DNA from: an uncultured Collinsella sp.
Lineage (GTDB): Bacteria > Actinomycetota > Coriobacteriia > Coriobacteriales > Coriobacteriaceae
DNA length: 40,604 bases
Assembly: GCA_934630375.1 (NCBI GenBank)
Contig: CAKTVQ010000015.1
Location: forward strand, 1-40,604
Reading direction: 5' to 3'
The notes beneath the pieces are model-generated. The model saw only the letters and a program-made list of their open reading frames with translations. It was not told the origin of the DNA and searched no databases. Both the position numbers and the translations under genes were made by a program. Position 1 is the stretch's first letter, and the number at the start of each line of letters is the position of its first letter. Shown here piece after piece: positions 39,558 through 40,604 of this stretch.

Positions 39558-40415
39558 GTGGAGACCAATATCCAAAAGATGCAAGTACTGCTCGAGACCG
39601 TGCGCGCCGGCAGCTTTACGCGTGCCGCTGAGCGCCTGAGCTATTCGCAGTCGGGCGTGAGTCGCATGGTGGGCGATCTTGAGGCCGACTGGGGTTTTAA
39701 GGTGCTCGATCGCAGCCGCGAGGGCGTGGTACTTTCTGCCGATGGTCGGCAGATCATGCCGGCGGTCGAGGCGTTATGCGAGGAGTTTGGCCGCCTGCAG
39801 CGACGCGTGGACGAGATGCGTGGGCTTATGCGCGGCAAAATCTGCATCGGTACGTTTTCGAGTGTGGCGACTCATGTGCTGCCACCGGTCATTGCGCGCT
39901 TTCGCGCCGATCACCCGGATGTCGATTATGAGCTACTGATGGGAGACTACTCCGAAATTGAGCAATGGGTGGCGGAAGGCCGCTGCGACCTGGGCTTTAT
40001 TCCGCGCGAGCCACGCGGTGTCGGCATGACGTCACGGCCGTTGGTGCAAGATGAGCTGATGGCCGTAGTGCCAGCGAGCTCTTCGCTTGCCGATGCGGAT
40101 GTCGTTTCTCTTGCCGATTTGACCAACGAGCAATTTATCCTGCTGGAGCGCGGTAGCGACGACGAGATTACGCCGCTGTTCCGCCGTGCGGGCCTAACGG
40201 TGCGCTCCAAGCTGTCGACTTGGGACGACTATGCGATCATGGCCATGGTCGAGGACGGATTGGGCGTGAGTGTTCTTCCGGCACTCATCTTGCGCCGCTG
40301 TCAGTTTGATGTCGCTATCCGGCCGCTGGAGGGGCATCCTCATCGGCAAATCAATGCCATATACCGCACGGCCGACGTTTCGCTTGCGGCGACTCGATTT
40401 CTCGAATATCTCTAA
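39558..40415 (+). CDS. LysR-family transcriptional regulator, divergent from EamA gene
   Basis: 285 residues. GTG 39558 is chosen since AAAGGTGGGG precedes it by about 7 bases and the first LysR helix (NIQKMQVLLETVRAGSFTRA) begins three codons later. A perfect TATAAT at 39508-39513 would put transcription start around 39520, excluding the ATG at 39516. The HTH continues AERLSYSQSGVSRMVGDLEA. The substrate-binding domain has IGTFSSVATHVLPPVIARFR and CDLGFIPREP. Its target is probably the neighbouring exporter; the ligand is unknown. Confidence 0.93.
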   Translation: METNIQKMQVLLETVRAGSFTRAAERLSYSQSGVSRMVGDLEADWGFKVLDRSREGVVLSADGRQIMPAVEALCEEFGRLQRRVDEMRGLMRGKICIGTFSSVATHVLPPVIARFRADHPDVDYELLMGDYSEIEQWVAEGRCDLGFIPREPRGVGMTSRPLVQDELMAVVPASSSLADADVVSLADLTNEQFILLERGSDDEITPLFRRAGLTVRSKLSTWDDYAIMAMVEDGLGVSVLPALILRRCQFDVAIRPLEGHPHRQINAIYRTADVSLAATRFLEYL

Positions 40416-40473
40416 TGGTGCACACTGTTATCTGCTCTGGAGCAAATCTTGGAACTTGGTGCATTTCTTTGTG

Positions 40474-40558
40474 AAATTGAACTTTCATACTATGTGCCGC
40501 GCTATACTGCTGCCTAAATTGAACTCAGGTTCAATTCGTGTTCTATAAATTGAACTTT
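40474..40558 (+). promoter_or_regulatory. Phased AAATTGAAC operator cluster with SOS-like palindrome
   Basis: AAATTGAACT begins at 40474, 40516 and 40547 (two copies extend to AAATTGAACTTT). Spacings are 42 and 31 bp, about four and three helical turns. The middle copy is half of a perfect palindrome AATTGAAC (40517-40524), TCAG, GTTCAATT (40529-40536), whose core GAAC-N4-GTTC matches the LexA/DinR consensus of Gram-positives. TTGAAC (40519) with TATAAA 19 bp later (40544) may be the promoter. Confidence 0.55.
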
Positions 40559-40576
40559 GCCAGCAAGGAGGTTCTA

Positions 40577-40604
40577 GTGGCCCAAGAGACGTTTAGCGAT
40601 CGCC
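40577..40604 (+). CDS. Start of a gene running off the window
   Basis: AAGGAGG (40565-40571) is 5 bases before a GTG at 40577 that opens (M)AQETFSDR. Only nine codons are visible, so the product is unknown. It is controlled by the phased operator cluster just upstream. Confidence 0.65.

Noticed and set aside
1..40604. tRNA, rRNA or CRISPR features
   Set aside because: No cloverleaf with a conserved T-loop, no rRNA core segments and no spaced repeat array were found by reading; a tRNAscan run would be decisive.

Overview
The window looks like a chromosome segment of a gut Coriobacteriia actinobacterium, most likely Collinsella or a close relative. This is inferred from the GC-rich housekeeping genes, actinobacterial-style sortase and lipoprotein signals, a bile salt hydrolase, and short palindromic intergenic repeats. 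No rRNA, tRNA or CRISPR array was seen. The sequence itself does not prove the genus.

Layout. 1-2370: the 3' part of a UvrA-like ABC ATPase that lacks the UvrB-binding domain. 2376-7655: an accessory block bounded by two related palindromes. It holds an AAA ATPase with a C-terminal winged helix, a serine resolvase, an FxLYD lipoprotein, a DUF4230-like membrane-anchored protein and an EcsC-family protein. 7652-10545 (minus strand): TrmL-type tRNA methyltransferase, CobW-family GTPase, an ArsC/Spx-like protein without its cysteine, and a flavin reductase. 10546-11546: decayed DNA with an IS30-type transposase remnant, then an AT-rich leader.

11547-17203 is the most interesting region. It is a compact operon, visibly AT-richer than its surroundings, encoding a radical SAM enzyme, a GNAT-like protein, a PqqD-like protein, a 66-residue Cys-free Val/Ala-rich peptide, a small membrane protein, an N-methyltransferase-like enzyme and an ABC exporter. 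I read it as a RiPP (ribosomally made, post-translationally modified peptide) cluster of a type I cannot assign to a known class. Another 400 bp of unrecognised sequence follows.

17603-21977 (minus): two related c-di-GMP signalling proteins, one GGDEF and one GGDEF-EAL. 22302-23171: patatin-like phospholipase. 23273-25304 (minus): TPP riboswitch with attenuator, then thiM, a YkoF/MTH1187-type protein and thiE, a thiamine salvage operon. 25334-25435: a large inverted repeat. 25475-30036: HAD phosphatase, LysR regulator, MetE-like methyltransferase and uracil permease. 30097-34277 (minus): esterase, a sortase-anchored beta-helix surface protein and a purine permease. 34471-35990: a peptide-deformylase-like protein with a changed catalytic residue, then bile salt hydrolase. 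36073-39440 (minus): Kup potassium transporter and an EamA exporter. 39558-40415: a LysR regulator divergent from the exporter. The window ends at the first codons of a gene preceded by a phased operator cluster that includes a GAAC-N4-GTTC palindrome.

Most of the window is ordinary core genome (nucleotide, thiamine and methionine metabolism, ion and purine transport, second messenger signalling). The novelty is concentrated in the RiPP cluster, in the palindrome-bounded block, and in three enzyme homologues with altered active-site regions (TrmL insertion, ArsC Cys to Ser, PDF Glu to Met). All coordinates and motifs were read by eye; no alignment or database search was run.
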